Shown here one piece after another: positions 55,900 through 63,917 of a DNA stretch of 64,000 bases. The translations under genes and the position numbers were made by a program. Position 1 is the first letter of the stretch, and each line of letters starts with the position of its first letter. Source of the stretch: CAJQQY01 sp045106765. GTDB taxonomy: Bacteria; Bacteroidota; Bacteroidia; Chitinophagales; Saprospiraceae. The notes beneath the pieces were generated by a model, which was not told the origin of the DNA, did no database searches, and saw only the letters and a program-made list of their open reading frames with translations. The DNA lies in NCBI GenBank assembly GCA_045106765.1, contig JBGCFD010000095.1:1-64000 (forward strand), written 5' to 3'.

Positions 55900-57103
55900 A
55901 AAAAATTCTTTTGCTTGAGTTTGTCAAATTTCTAAAACTAATTAGTTCTATTTTATTTAAAATAAAGTATTCTAAAATTTTTGATGTGGAGATTTTTTCG
56001 GGAGAAGAAATCAAATATTTAGTAGAGTTATTCTTCACTTCCAGATTTGGAAAGGTTTTATAAAAATCAGAGTAAAACTTCTCAAATGATACCTCACATT
56101 CAAATTCAAAAAGAAATCCCTTTCTTTGCTTTCCTATATCTTTTAGAGAACCTGAATATTCGATAGATCCTTTTTTCAAAAATACAATGTTATCAGCCAC
56201 TTCTTCAATCTCTGTAATATGCTGGGAACTAATTAATATAGAGATTGGGTATTTAAGACTTCTTGTCAATTGCTTTAAATCATTTAAGATGGTCATCTGA
56301 ACTAATATATCTAGATTACCAAGTGGCTCATCCAGAATTAATAATTTAGGTTTCCAAATTAATGCCTTTGCTAGAGCAAATCTTAATTTATAACCAGAAG
56401 ATAACGCAGACCAAGATTTTCCAATATGCTCCCTTAATCCTAATCTTTCAATAATGAATTGGGTTTCAAGTTCATTAGTTTTTCCCCTAATACCATGAAT
56501 CGATGCTTCTAACTTTAGGCCTACCAATAAAGTTGTTTCCCAAAACTCTAACTGTTGAGAAATATATGCGATATTATTTTTAATGGATAACCAATCTTTG
56601 TCTTTTTTCGACTTACTAAATTTTGGATATTCAATATTTCCATTGTCGGGAGGAATAACACCTGCAATGATTTCTAGTAATGTTGTTTTTCCCGCTCCAT
56701 TCTCCCCTACCAAAGCAGTTATTTCCCCTGTCTTAAGTTTTATATTAATATTTGATAAATCAAATTTTTGATATTTTTTCCAAACTTTCTCTCCCTTAAA
56801 AACAACCTCTTTTTTTACTTGAAAAAGTTCTGATAAATTTTTCTTCTTTTCATCTTGACCAAATTCTCCCTTAATTTTTTCATCTTCTAGTTGAGATACA
56901 ATTTTAATTAAATCTTCTCTAAAGTTATTAATTAAAACTTCCGAATCCGAAGAAGTACTTAGCAAGTTTTGTCTAAGAACAATAGTCTCAAATAATAGAT
57001 CTTGGTTAAAACCACTTCTTCGTATAGCGTTGATTATCAATTCAGAAGCCTGATTAATATCTGTATGAATTAGTTCTTTTATATGTTTTTTCCATTCATT
57101 CAT
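55889..57103 (-). CDS. ABC ATPase with N-terminal EAD-like adaptor domain
   Basis: I start at the ATG at 57103 (MNEWKKHIKELIHTDINQAS), four bases after the stop of the upstream gene; a start at 57142 would overlap that gene by 35 bases. The 404-residue protein opens with a ~75-residue helical domain (KKHIKELIHTDINQASELII... DLLFETIVLRQNLLS) that resembles effector-associated domains. The ABC domain (~100-330) is intact: Walker A GENGAGKTT (133-141), Q-loop Q183, signature LSSGY (234-238; canonical LSGGQ), Walker B LLILDEP (254-260) and H295. A ~75-residue C-terminal tail is unassigned. The next gene encodes the membrane partner. Confidence 0.88.
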   Translation of the reverse strand: MNEWKKHIKELIHTDINQASELIINAIRRSGFNQDLLFETIVLRQNLLSTSSDSEVLINNFREDLIKIVSQLEDEKIKGEFGQDEKKKNLSELFQVKKEVVFKGEKVWKKYQKFDLSNINIKLKTGEITALVGENGAGKTTLLEIIAGVIPPDNGNIEYPKFSKSKKDKDWLSIKNNIAYISQQLEFWETTLLVGLKLEASIHGIRGKTNELETQFIIERLGLREHIGKSWSALSSGYKLRFALAKALIWKPKLLILDEPLGNLDILVQMTILNDLKQLTRSLKYPISILISSQHITEIEEVADNIVFLKKGSIEYSGSLKDIGKQRKGFLFEFECEVSFEKFYSDFYKTFPNLEVKNNSTKYLISSPEKISTSKILEYFILNKIELISFRNLTNSSKRIFYEK

Positions 57104-57107
57104 AAAT

Positions 57108-57413
57108 CTAACTTTTTGAGTTTTGATGGTTGGAAAAATCATGTACTTGTTGAACCAATCCTAAAATTCCAGTAAGAATCTGATTTCTTTTGAGATATAC
57201 ATCCTCATATTTAATTAACCCTAAATTCATCTGATTCTTATTGTAATTAAATTGAGAACTTAACAATACAACCATATGTAATTTTTCGTGATCTTCCGAA
57301 AATTCTCTTACAAAATCCAATGACAATTTAATAGCATTAGAGACCTCGTCCATTGCTATTAAATCTTGAATTTCAAATAATCTTGATTGTATGATTTTAT
57401 CTCTAGAGTCCAA
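57108..57413 (-). CDS. Stand-alone effector-associated domain (EAD11-like) protein
   Basis: The 101-residue all-helical protein matches the EAD11 pattern known from predicted conflict systems: first helix LFEIQDLIAMDEVSNAIKLS (12-31), then VVLLSSQFNYNKNQ (48-61), LGLIKYED (64-71) and KRNQILTGILGLV (75-87). The start is TTG at 57413: the first in-frame ATG (residue 21) would cut away helix 1, and a TAG lies six codons upstream. The stop is four bases before the ABC ATPase gene, whose N terminus carries a similar domain, so homotypic EAD-EAD binding is likely. Confidence 0.8.
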   Translation of the reverse strand: MDSRDKIIQSRLFEIQDLIAMDEVSNAIKLSLDFVREFSEDHEKLHMVVLLSSQFNYNKNQMNLGLIKYEDVYLKRNQILTGILGLVQQVHDFSNHQNSKS

Positions 57414-57446
57414 AAGTTCTTGTAGTGTCTAATTTCTAAAAGTTCT

Positions 57447-57454
57447 CAAATATA
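57447..57454 (-). promoter_or_regulatory. Candidate -7 box for the EAD-ABC operon
   Basis: The minus strand reads TATATTTG (TAnnTTTG type), 34 bases before the TTG start at 57413. A TTTTATA-type stretch lies ~15-20 bases further upstream, without a good TTTG -33 match. Confidence 0.4.
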
Positions 57455-57584
57455 AAAATATTATAAAACATAGCTTAATAATATGACATAATGAATTTAA
57501 ATATATTATGGTTTCCTGCTGTCAAAATACAAATAGTTGGAATTATAAATTCTTTTTTCTTGAACCAACCAAATAATAATACCA

Positions 57585-58538
57585 CTACCTTTCACATACC
57601 CATATCTTTCTAGCGAATTTGCTCTTTCCACTTTTACCAACATCGCAATAATCTGATATGATAAATTCTATGTTGTTGATTAAATTAGTAATATCCACTA
57701 TAGACACAATAACCAATCGAGTAGCTAATTTTGCGGAGGATTCAATAATATTGGAAATAATTAAATCATCTGAATAGGCGTATAAATTATATGGAAGGTC
57801 AATAATAACAGCATCATATTTTTTGCCAAGATCTTTAATATCTGAACGGTACACATTGGAAGAATAATTATAATGGGCAAGATTTAATCTTGTATGTTTA
57901 CAAGCTTTCCAATTAATATCGCACCCTTCAATCTTGAATCCAGCATAACATGCTTCTAACATTACTGTACCAACTCCACAACAAGCGTCTAATAGTTCTA
58001 TATTTTTATTTCCATTTGTCGCTGCACAGATTATGGTTTTAGCAATATCTATATTCAATGAATTACTAAACGAATAAGGTTTTTTCTTATGCTTCTGCCA
58101 GTCAGTATTTTTTTTTATTAATATACCAAAATACCAAACACCCTTATAGTTGCAAATAGCATAAGTTATAATTGGAGTGTGATAATTAGATTCTCCTTCT
58201 ATACTATATCCGATGTCTCTTAACTTTTGTAGTCTTTCTTTATAAGCGGTTTCATCACCATCCAATATTAAATATTCAACTTTAAATTCTTCCGCATGAA
58301 TATTTTCTTCTTTGATTTTTTTTATCAATTCGGAATAATTCTCTGAAGATAAAATTATCTCAAATCTACTTTTAATAAAAGAAGTGATAGAAGGATCAAC
58401 TTTGGTATTTGAAAAAAGCAATTTGTTCTTTTCCTCTTCATCAAAAAGTTGTCTTGATTCCAACTTACATAATTCATTATTATGACGGTCGTAATTAAAT
58501 GAATATAAATAGTTGAGATTTGGTATTTTAAAATTCAA
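57585..58538 (-). CDS. TRM11-like SAM-dependent RNA methylase (putative)
   Basis: The 317-residue protein has an N-terminal part (LNYLYSFNYDRHNNELCKLESRQLF) like the TRM11-type methylases best known from Firmicutes, and a C-terminal Rossmann methylase with LLDACCGVGTVMLEA (motif I), GCDINWKACKHTRLNLAH and catalytic-type DLPYN (NPPY-like). The predicted target is RNA, possibly tRNA, but DNA cannot be excluded. The start is TTG at 58538, directly after an in-frame TAA, and there is no ATG before motif I. It lies 171 bases upstream of the EAD-ABC operon on the same strand. Transfer from another phylum is a possibility. Confidence 0.78.
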   Translation of the reverse strand: MNFKIPNLNYLYSFNYDRHNNELCKLESRQLFDEEEKNKLLFSNTKVDPSITSFIKSRFEIILSSENYSELIKKIKEENIHAEEFKVEYLILDGDETAYKERLQKLRDIGYSIEGESNYHTPIITYAICNYKGVWYFGILIKKNTDWQKHKKKPYSFSNSLNIDIAKTIICAATNGNKNIELLDACCGVGTVMLEACYAGFKIEGCDINWKACKHTRLNLAHYNYSSNVYRSDIKDLGKKYDAVIIDLPYNLYAYSDDLIISNIIESSAKLATRLVIVSIVDITNLINNIEFIISDYCDVGKSGKSKFARKIWVCER

Positions 58539-58587
58539 TTAGTGGTGATTTATTTTTTTATCAAAGTTACTAAATGAAAGCTAACAT

Positions 58588-58668
58588 AGGAAGGGTTTCT
58601 TCTTTTGCCCAATATTGTTGTGATTTTCCAAAGGAGTTGAACAACCATAAAGGATTGCCTTTGCGCAA
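58588..58668. repeat. Palindromic element, family B (copy 3, eroded)
   Basis: The right half GTTGAACAACCATAAAGGAT matches the B consensus; the left half (AAGGGTTTCTTCTTTTGCCC) is degraded. It lies in the divergent gap between the methylase and the zinc-ribbon gene. Confidence 0.55.
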
Positions 58669-58741
58669 ATTTTAGTTATTATAAATTTAGTCGAAAATAA
58701 TTCATAAAATTGTATATTTAAGAAAATATAAAAACAACAGA

Positions 58742-59494
58742 ATGAAAGAAAAAGAAGAATTATCAAAATTAAAGCTTAAACAAATTGACCAAACCTTTCC
58801 TTCTACTAAACCAATCCAGAATATCATTCCTGTTAATTGCCCTTCCTGTAAAACGGCTCCTACTAAAGATGATATTAATATTCATGATAAAATTGCTAAG
58901 TGCGAAAATTGTTCAACGGTATTCTCCTTTGAAAAAGATGTCAAAGATTTAGTAGCATTAAATAATGAAAAAGTAGAACCCGAAATAGTAGTCAGACCTG
59001 CTGGTATCGAAAAAAGTTATTTTCATGATGAGTTAGAGTTAACTATGCAACAACCTACAGGTGGAACATGGATTGCATTAGCTATTGCAGCGGTTTTTAT
59101 TGCAGGGTTGGTTTATTCTGTACACATAAAAGAGGGTATTCCAATTTACTGGCCAGCAGGGATATTTGGATTCGGACTTTTCTTTTTTTACAAATATTGG
59201 AATAAGGCAAATGAAAAGATATATATAAATATTGATGAAAAATATTTGTACACACAGTATCGTCCTAAAAATTTTATTCGAGATAAATCGGTTCGTACCC
59301 AAGAAATTGAACAGTTGTATACCAAAACAATCGCCTCTAATTATTATAGTTTATATGTGGTACTCAATTCCCCAGAAGGTCAAAAGCATGAAAGACTCAT
59401 TCAATATATTGATACTAGAAATAAAGCTAGATATATTGAACTTGAGTTAGAGAAATATCTAGGGATTGAAGATCGTCGTTTGCCAGAAGAATAA
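58742..59494 (+). CDS. Zinc-ribbon membrane protein of unknown function
   Basis: The 250-residue protein has an N-terminal zinc ribbon (CPSC at ~34-37 and CENC at ~53-56), then two hydrophobic helices (~103-150: TWIALAIAAVFIAGLVYSV and YWPAGIFGFGLFFFY), then a cytosolic ~100-residue domain (EQLYTKTIASNYYSLYVVLNSP, ARYIELELEKYLGIEDRRLPEE) that resembles PH-like or DUF3592-type beta domains of membrane sensors. No known family is assigned. It is monocistronic. A TATATTTA box lies near 58710. Confidence 0.78.
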   Translation: MKEKEELSKLKLKQIDQTFPSTKPIQNIIPVNCPSCKTAPTKDDINIHDKIAKCENCSTVFSFEKDVKDLVALNNEKVEPEIVVRPAGIEKSYFHDELELTMQQPTGGTWIALAIAAVFIAGLVYSVHIKEGIPIYWPAGIFGFGLFFFYKYWNKANEKIYINIDEKYLYTQYRPKNFIRDKSVRTQEIEQLYTKTIASNYYSLYVVLNSPEGQKHERLIQYIDTRNKARYIELELEKYLGIEDRRLPEE

Positions 59495-59627
59495 ATCACT
59501 CCCACAAACGAGTCAATTACTTCTTTAAACATTACTCTTTTATTTTCACTCTTGAATATCCTAAATGCAATGAACTAGGAATCGTCAAACGTCAAACAAA
59601 TAAAGCCTATTAATTACTCGTTTATTC

Positions 59628-59635
59628 TATATTTG
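59628..59635 (+). promoter_or_regulatory. Candidate -7 box for the Nudix gene
   Basis: TATATTTG matches TAnnTTTG and sits 21 bases before the ATG at 59657. No clear TTTG -33 element was found. Confidence 0.5.
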
Positions 59636-59656
59636 CAAAAAATATTGACTTTCTAA

Positions 59657-60175
59657 ATGCAAATATTAAAAACACATTATCATCCTGAAATAAAAACTTT
59701 AGAGAATAAATCTATTTTCACCAGACTAGCCACTAGAGCTATCGCCACTCAAAGAAATTCCATTTTATTAATGTATACGGAAAGATATGAAGATTATAGT
59801 CTTCCTGGCGGAGGCTTAGATTTAAACGAAAATAAAGTCCAAGGAATGATCCGAGAGCTTAGTGAAGAAACTGGAGCTAAAGATATTACTAACATCAATC
59901 CCTTTGGTGCTTACGAAGAATATAGACCATGGTATAAAACTGACTTCGACATTCAACACATGATTTCTTATTGCTATACCTGTGAGGTTAACCAAGAGCT
60001 TGGTATCTCAAATTTAGAATCTTACGAAATCAAAAATGGGATGAAAGCAATGTGGATCAATATTCATGAAGCCATCAAGCACAATAAAAAAACCATGGCG
60101 ACAAGTGATAAAAAAGGAATGTCGATTGAACGGGAAACTTTTTTATTAGAGCTTATTGCAGAGACGATTATTTAA
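59657..60175 (+). CDS. Nudix hydrolase
   Basis: The 172-residue cytosolic protein has a complete Nudix box: GGGLDLNENKVQGMIRELSE followed by ETGA, matching G-x5-E-x7-REUxEExGU. It would hydrolyse a nucleoside diphosphate linked to another group X, with Mg2+ held by the REL-SEE glutamates. The substrate cannot be set from sequence. The position between a zinc-ribbon membrane gene and a convergent YitT gene gives no pathway hint. Confidence 0.9.
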   Translation: MQILKTHYHPEIKTLENKSIFTRLATRAIATQRNSILLMYTERYEDYSLPGGGLDLNENKVQGMIRELSEETGAKDITNINPFGAYEEYRPWYKTDFDIQHMISYCYTCEVNQELGISNLESYEIKNGMKAMWINIHEAIKHNKKTMATSDKKGMSIERETFLLELIAETII

Positions 60176-60234
60176 TCAACTAATTCAAACTACAGAAAAC
60201 TTGGATTAAATAGTTTATTTTCAGAAAACTAATT

Positions 60235-61137
60235 TTACTCATTTGAAAATAAAGTAGGTGCCAACTTTCTTTGTTTCTTTCGATCCAAATACCTCCTCAA
60301 TACTCCTCCCTTTATATTATTGACATCGTACTCTACGACAAAAGCGTTTTCGTCTATCTCATCAATCACTCGATGAACTTTACGAATATCTATTCGATTT
60401 ACTACAGTATGAATAATCATAAACTCTTCGGCTTTACCTTTATTCCCATATCCCTTTTCTCCCTTGTAAAGAGTCATTCCTGCACCAATTTTTTCAATAA
60501 TATTCTTCTCTATTTCACGATAGTAAGAAGAAACAATCATTACCCCTATGAAATCTTCAAATCCTTCTATTACAAAATCAGTAACTTTTGCTGTGACAAT
60601 ATATGTCAGAATAGAATATAGCGCTACTTCTACAGATAGTATAAACGCAGTAATCCCAAATAGAACAACATTAAAAAGTAAAATAACCTGGCCAATCGGA
60701 AGGTTAAATCGATCATTTAAAAAAACACCTAAGATTTCTGCCCCATCTAATACTGCCCCGTTACGAATAGTAATACCCAATCCTAAACCAACTAGTAATC
60801 CTCCGAATATAGAAATCAATAATTTATCTTCAGTAATTGGAGCAAAAGTTTCAAATTCAATAAATATAGCCAAACCAATAATACTGATAATGGACTTGAT
60901 GAGGATTCTTTTCGAAAGAGTAAAATAAGCCAACAACAAAAATGGAATACTCAGTCCAATTAATAAATAGGAAACATTAATATCTAATTGTGTATTAATC
61001 AAAATGGCTATCCCCGTAACTCCACCATCCAAAAATCCATTCGGCAATAGAAATGCCTTAAGTCCAACGCTGGCTAATACGATCCCAAAGGCTATTTGAA
61101 CATATTCTAATATTAATTGATAACCTTTTATTCTCAT
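60235..61137 (-). CDS. YitT family membrane protein (DUF161 + DUF2179)
   Basis: The 300-residue protein has five to six membrane helices (IAFGIVLASVGLKAFLLPNGFLDGG at the N terminus, FGGLLVGLGLGITIRNGAVLDG, VILLFNVVLFGITAFIL) followed by a cytosolic DUF2179 domain (~205-280: KIGAGMTLYKGEKGYGNK, IIHTVVNRIDIRKVHRVIDE, FVVEYDVNNIKGG). The family is widespread, and its transport or signalling role is still undefined. It is monocistronic and convergent with the Nudix gene. Confidence 0.92.
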   Translation of the reverse strand: MRIKGYQLILEYVQIAFGIVLASVGLKAFLLPNGFLDGGVTGIAILINTQLDINVSYLLIGLSIPFLLLAYFTLSKRILIKSIISIIGLAIFIEFETFAPITEDKLLISIFGGLLVGLGLGITIRNGAVLDGAEILGVFLNDRFNLPIGQVILLFNVVLFGITAFILSVEVALYSILTYIVTAKVTDFVIEGFEDFIGVMIVSSYYREIEKNIIEKIGAGMTLYKGEKGYGNKGKAEEFMIIHTVVNRIDIRKVHRVIDEIDENAFVVEYDVNNIKGGVLRRYLDRKKQRKLAPTLFSNE

Positions 61138-61567
61138 TTTATTTTATTGATTGACGGAGATAAAATATTCTTTATCAGTTCTTTAATTTATTTTTTCTAA
61201 TCAAGGCTATAAGCTAATCCCCGCTATAAATAATTTCTATTAAGATACTTATCATACTACTCAATTACTTCTAATTTTAAAATTATACATATTTCTCTAA
61301 ACAAAAAAGTGAAGTTAATCAATTAGTAATTACCTTAAATTATTGATGCTTTTTAATTCTTGAATTTTTAGAACTTCCAGATATTGAAATCTGTGAGTTC
61401 TTTTTGTACAATCCTTAAAGTAAGTAGATTATTTGTTCCCTCTTCTTAACTTATTGACATTTGATAATAAAAAAAATTTATTTTCCCTTAGATGCAACGT
61501 TTTAAAAAAATCTTCTTTTTATAATATGAAAGGCGCGCCGAACTTTTTTATTACTAAAAAAAATATC
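61138..61567. other. Non-coding stretch with orphan hairpin upstream of a lipoprotein gene
   Basis: There is no credible gene here: the in-frame extension from 61433 to the lipoprotein start at 61568 lacks a signal-like or conserved pattern. The stretch is very AT-rich. The one structured site is the terminator-like hairpin at 61370-61405, which may belong to a leader or a short + strand RNA. The remainder should hold the promoters of the divergent YitT and lipoprotein genes. Confidence 0.5.
61370..61405 (+). terminator. Terminator-like hairpin in the leader of the lipoprotein gene
   Basis: AGAACTTCCAGAT pairs with ATCTGTGAGTTCT (two internal mismatches, six-base loop) and is followed by TTTTT. 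No + strand gene lies upstream, so it would act as an attenuator or the end of a small RNA. Confidence 0.45.
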
Positions 61568-63340
61568 ATGAATACCTCAAGGTTATATCTATTAACTCTA
61601 TTGGTACTTTTCGCTTTTGGCTGTAGAAAGGAAAGCATCATTTCGGATAAAGTTACAACTATTCCCTCTCCTACTATTTTTATAGAATCTGAAATAGTTG
61701 GACTCGTTACCAATCAGAATGGAGAGCCTATCGAAGATGCAGAAGTGAATTGGGGTTCGAACCTGACCACAACAGATCAAAATGGATTTTTTAAAATAAT
61801 TAGTACCGTTCCAGACAGAATAGTTGTTTTAAATATCAAAAAGGAAAATTACTTCGAAGCCAATCAAACACTTTCTCCACTCAGAGAAAACACCATTCAT
61901 ACTAAGGTACAACTTATCGAACGAACATTATCTGGTAGTTTTTCGTCGACAAGTGGAGGAATAATTAATGTATCTGGCGGTGGAAAAGTTGATTTCGCAG
62001 CCAATGGATTTAAAACAGAATCTGGAAATAATTATACAGGTGAAATAAATGTTTATACCACCTACCTTGATCCTACCAGATCTGATTTGAGAGAAGTAAT
62101 GCCTGGTAATTTAACAGCACTAAATCTTTCTGAGGAATTGCAATACTTAAAAAGTTTTGGAATGATCAACGTAGAATTAGAAGGAAGTGCCGGTGAAAAA
62201 CTTCAAATATCTCAAGCAGCAAGCTTAACTGTTCCTGTACCCAATCTTTTATCTAGTGATGCGCCTAACACTATTCCCCTTTGGCACTTTGATACGGAAA
62301 GTGGTCTTTGGGAAGAAGAAGGGGAAGCAACTTTACAAGGCAATGAATATGTTGGAGAGGTATCTCATTTCAGCTGGTGGAATTGTGATGATAATATTGA
62401 GACGGTCTTTCTACAAGGACAAGTTAATATATTAAATGGTCCAGCAACCATTGATGTTCGCATTGTCAGACCTGACGGAACCTCCTGTACCGTTACTACT
62501 TCAGGCTCAGGAAATATTAGTGGACACATTCCAAAAAATGAATTATTAACATTAGAACTAATTGATGTTTGTGGTGATATAGTTTACTCAGAAGATATTG
62601 GCCCCTTCAATCTTGATAATATTAATTTCGTCATCACAGTTGATTTAAGTAATTTAGAACTAGTCACTTTCTCAGGGGCTGCTTTAAATTGCAATGGACA
62701 ACCTGTAACCAATGGATATGGAATTGTAAATGGAATTGGAGTTGACTTTTCTTTTATCATTCCCATTGAAAATACAGGAAACTTTTCCACCGATTTTTAT
62801 AAGTGTGAGGTCGAAACAGTCTCTGTGGTAGTTGCAGACATCGATGAGGAAACTCAAAGTACTCCTCAGGTATTTACGGTAGAAGAAAATTTAGCTATTG
62901 GAAACATCGATGCTTGTGAAGATGACATTGCAGGGTTCCAAGTAATTATTAATAATGTGGAGGATAGTTTTATTACACCTTGTACTGCGATCCTTAGTAC
63001 TAACCCAAATGGAGCCACAGTTTACAACATTAGTTTTCAATCTGTCCAAAGTGGTGGCAATGTCAATTACTATATAAATATACACGACAATAATAACGAT
63101 CCTACCAACCCGGTATATACTTATGCTTGGGGTATCTTGAATCTAGACGGAACTCCGGAATGTCAATACAGTAGTTTAGCAGTATCAACTATTAATGACA
63201 TCGTAAAACTATCTTCCAATGAAACCATCGGAGATAATGTTCACTTCCATTTTAATAATGTTGACTTAACCAAAGATTGCGGTACACCAACAATTTTTAA
63301 TGATGTCGAAATTGACATAAAAGCAACCATCATTCAATAA
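61568..63340 (+). CDS. Lipoprotein with carboxypeptidase-regulatory-like domain
   Basis: I start at 61568 (MNTSRLYLLTLLVLFAFGCRKE), which gives a lipobox FAFGC; the 45 codons upstream are not signal-like. The 590-residue product then has a carboxypeptidase D regulatory-like (CnaB-type) domain (~40-125: IVGLVTNQNGEPIEDAEVNW, GFFKIISTVPDRIVVLNIKK). Next comes a ~170-residue segment ending in SHFSWWNCDDN, common in Bacteroidota surface lipoproteins, and then further beta-sandwich repeats with several cysteines. It is likely exposed at the outer membrane. A sigma factor gene follows within 22 bases, suggesting co-transcription. Confidence 0.85.
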   Translation: MNTSRLYLLTLLVLFAFGCRKESIISDKVTTIPSPTIFIESEIVGLVTNQNGEPIEDAEVNWGSNLTTTDQNGFFKIISTVPDRIVVLNIKKENYFEANQTLSPLRENTIHTKVQLIERTLSGSFSSTSGGIINVSGGGKVDFAANGFKTESGNNYTGEINVYTTYLDPTRSDLREVMPGNLTALNLSEELQYLKSFGMINVELEGSAGEKLQISQAASLTVPVPNLLSSDAPNTIPLWHFDTESGLWEEEGEATLQGNEYVGEVSHFSWWNCDDNIETVFLQGQVNILNGPATIDVRIVRPDGTSCTVTTSGSGNISGHIPKNELLTLELIDVCGDIVYSEDIGPFNLDNINFVITVDLSNLELVTFSGAALNCNGQPVTNGYGIVNGIGVDFSFIIPIENTGNFSTDFYKCEVETVSVVVADIDEETQSTPQVFTVEENLAIGNIDACEDDIAGFQVIINNVEDSFITPCTAILSTNPNGATVYNISFQSVQSGGNVNYYINIHDNNNDPTNPVYTYAWGILNLDGTPECQYSSLAVSTINDIVKLSSNETIGDNVHFHFNNVDLTKDCGTPTIFNDVEIDIKATIIQ

Positions 63341-63362
63341 TCAATTTAGATATTATTATCAC

Positions 63363-63917
63363 TTGAATAACGAAAAACTCATACGATTATATAGGCAGGG
63401 CAACCGGCAAGCGGAAAAAGAACTCTTCTTCCGCTATGCCGGTAAAGTCTTGAGTATATGTAGGAGGTATGCTTCTTCCGAACAAGAAGCTAAAGATTAT
63501 ATGCAAGAAAGTTTTTTACAGATTTTTGAAAACATTAAAAAATACAATAGCGATAAAGGAGAATTTGAAGGTTGGTTATTTAGGGTTTGTACGAATAAGG
63601 TTTTGGATATTAAAAAAAAAAAAAAAAAGAATATCCGAATTGTGTATATGGAAATCTTACCCGATGTATTCGAACAAACCAATGATGGTATCGAAGAATT
63701 AATTTCCATAGATGACCTTCTTCAATGTATTCAAGCTCTCCCAAATGGCTATCGGACTATTTTAAATTTATATGTATTCGAAGGACTACGCCATCAGGAA
63801 ATAGCAGACCAATTAAATATTTCTATAGGAACTTCTCGATCACAATATAGTCGAGCGAAAGTATTACTTAAACAGATCATTTTAAATAAAACAGGACTCA
63901 AGTATGAGCGATGCTAA
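63363..63917 (+). CDS. ECF sigma-70 factor with a 17-A slippery tract
   Basis: The 184-residue protein has sigma region 2 (LFFRYAGKVLSICRRYASSE, DYMQESFLQIFENIKKYNSD, FEGWLFRVCTNKVLDI) and region 4 (LQCIQALPNGYRTILNLYVFEGLRHQEIADQLNISIGTS-type helix-turn-helix). The start is TTG at 63363; no suitable ATG is near. Between the domains, a run of 17 A (63612-63628) encodes six lysines; loss or gain of an A would truncate the protein. The next gene overlaps its end by 14 bases, the usual place for an anti-sigma or regulated partner. Confidence 0.92.
   Translation: MNNEKLIRLYRQGNRQAEKELFFRYAGKVLSICRRYASSEQEAKDYMQESFLQIFENIKKYNSDKGEFEGWLFRVCTNKVLDIKKKKKKNIRIVYMEILPDVFEQTNDGIEELISIDDLLQCIQALPNGYRTILNLYVFEGLRHQEIADQLNISIGTSRSQYSRAKVLLKQIILNKTGLKYERC

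Noticed and set aside
57104..57142. Upstream start of the ABC ATPase gene at 57142
   Set aside because: It would overlap the EAD gene by 35 bases, and the added 13 residues show no pattern; the ATG at 57103 follows the previous stop by four bases.
60548..60928. 126-residue + strand ORF inside the YitT gene
   Set aside because: It is antisense to a clear YitT family protein and has no recognisable features.
63363..63917. Frameshift in the sigma factor at the poly-A run
   Set aside because: With 17 A the reading frame is intact across both sigma domains; slippage is a possibility, not an existing defect.
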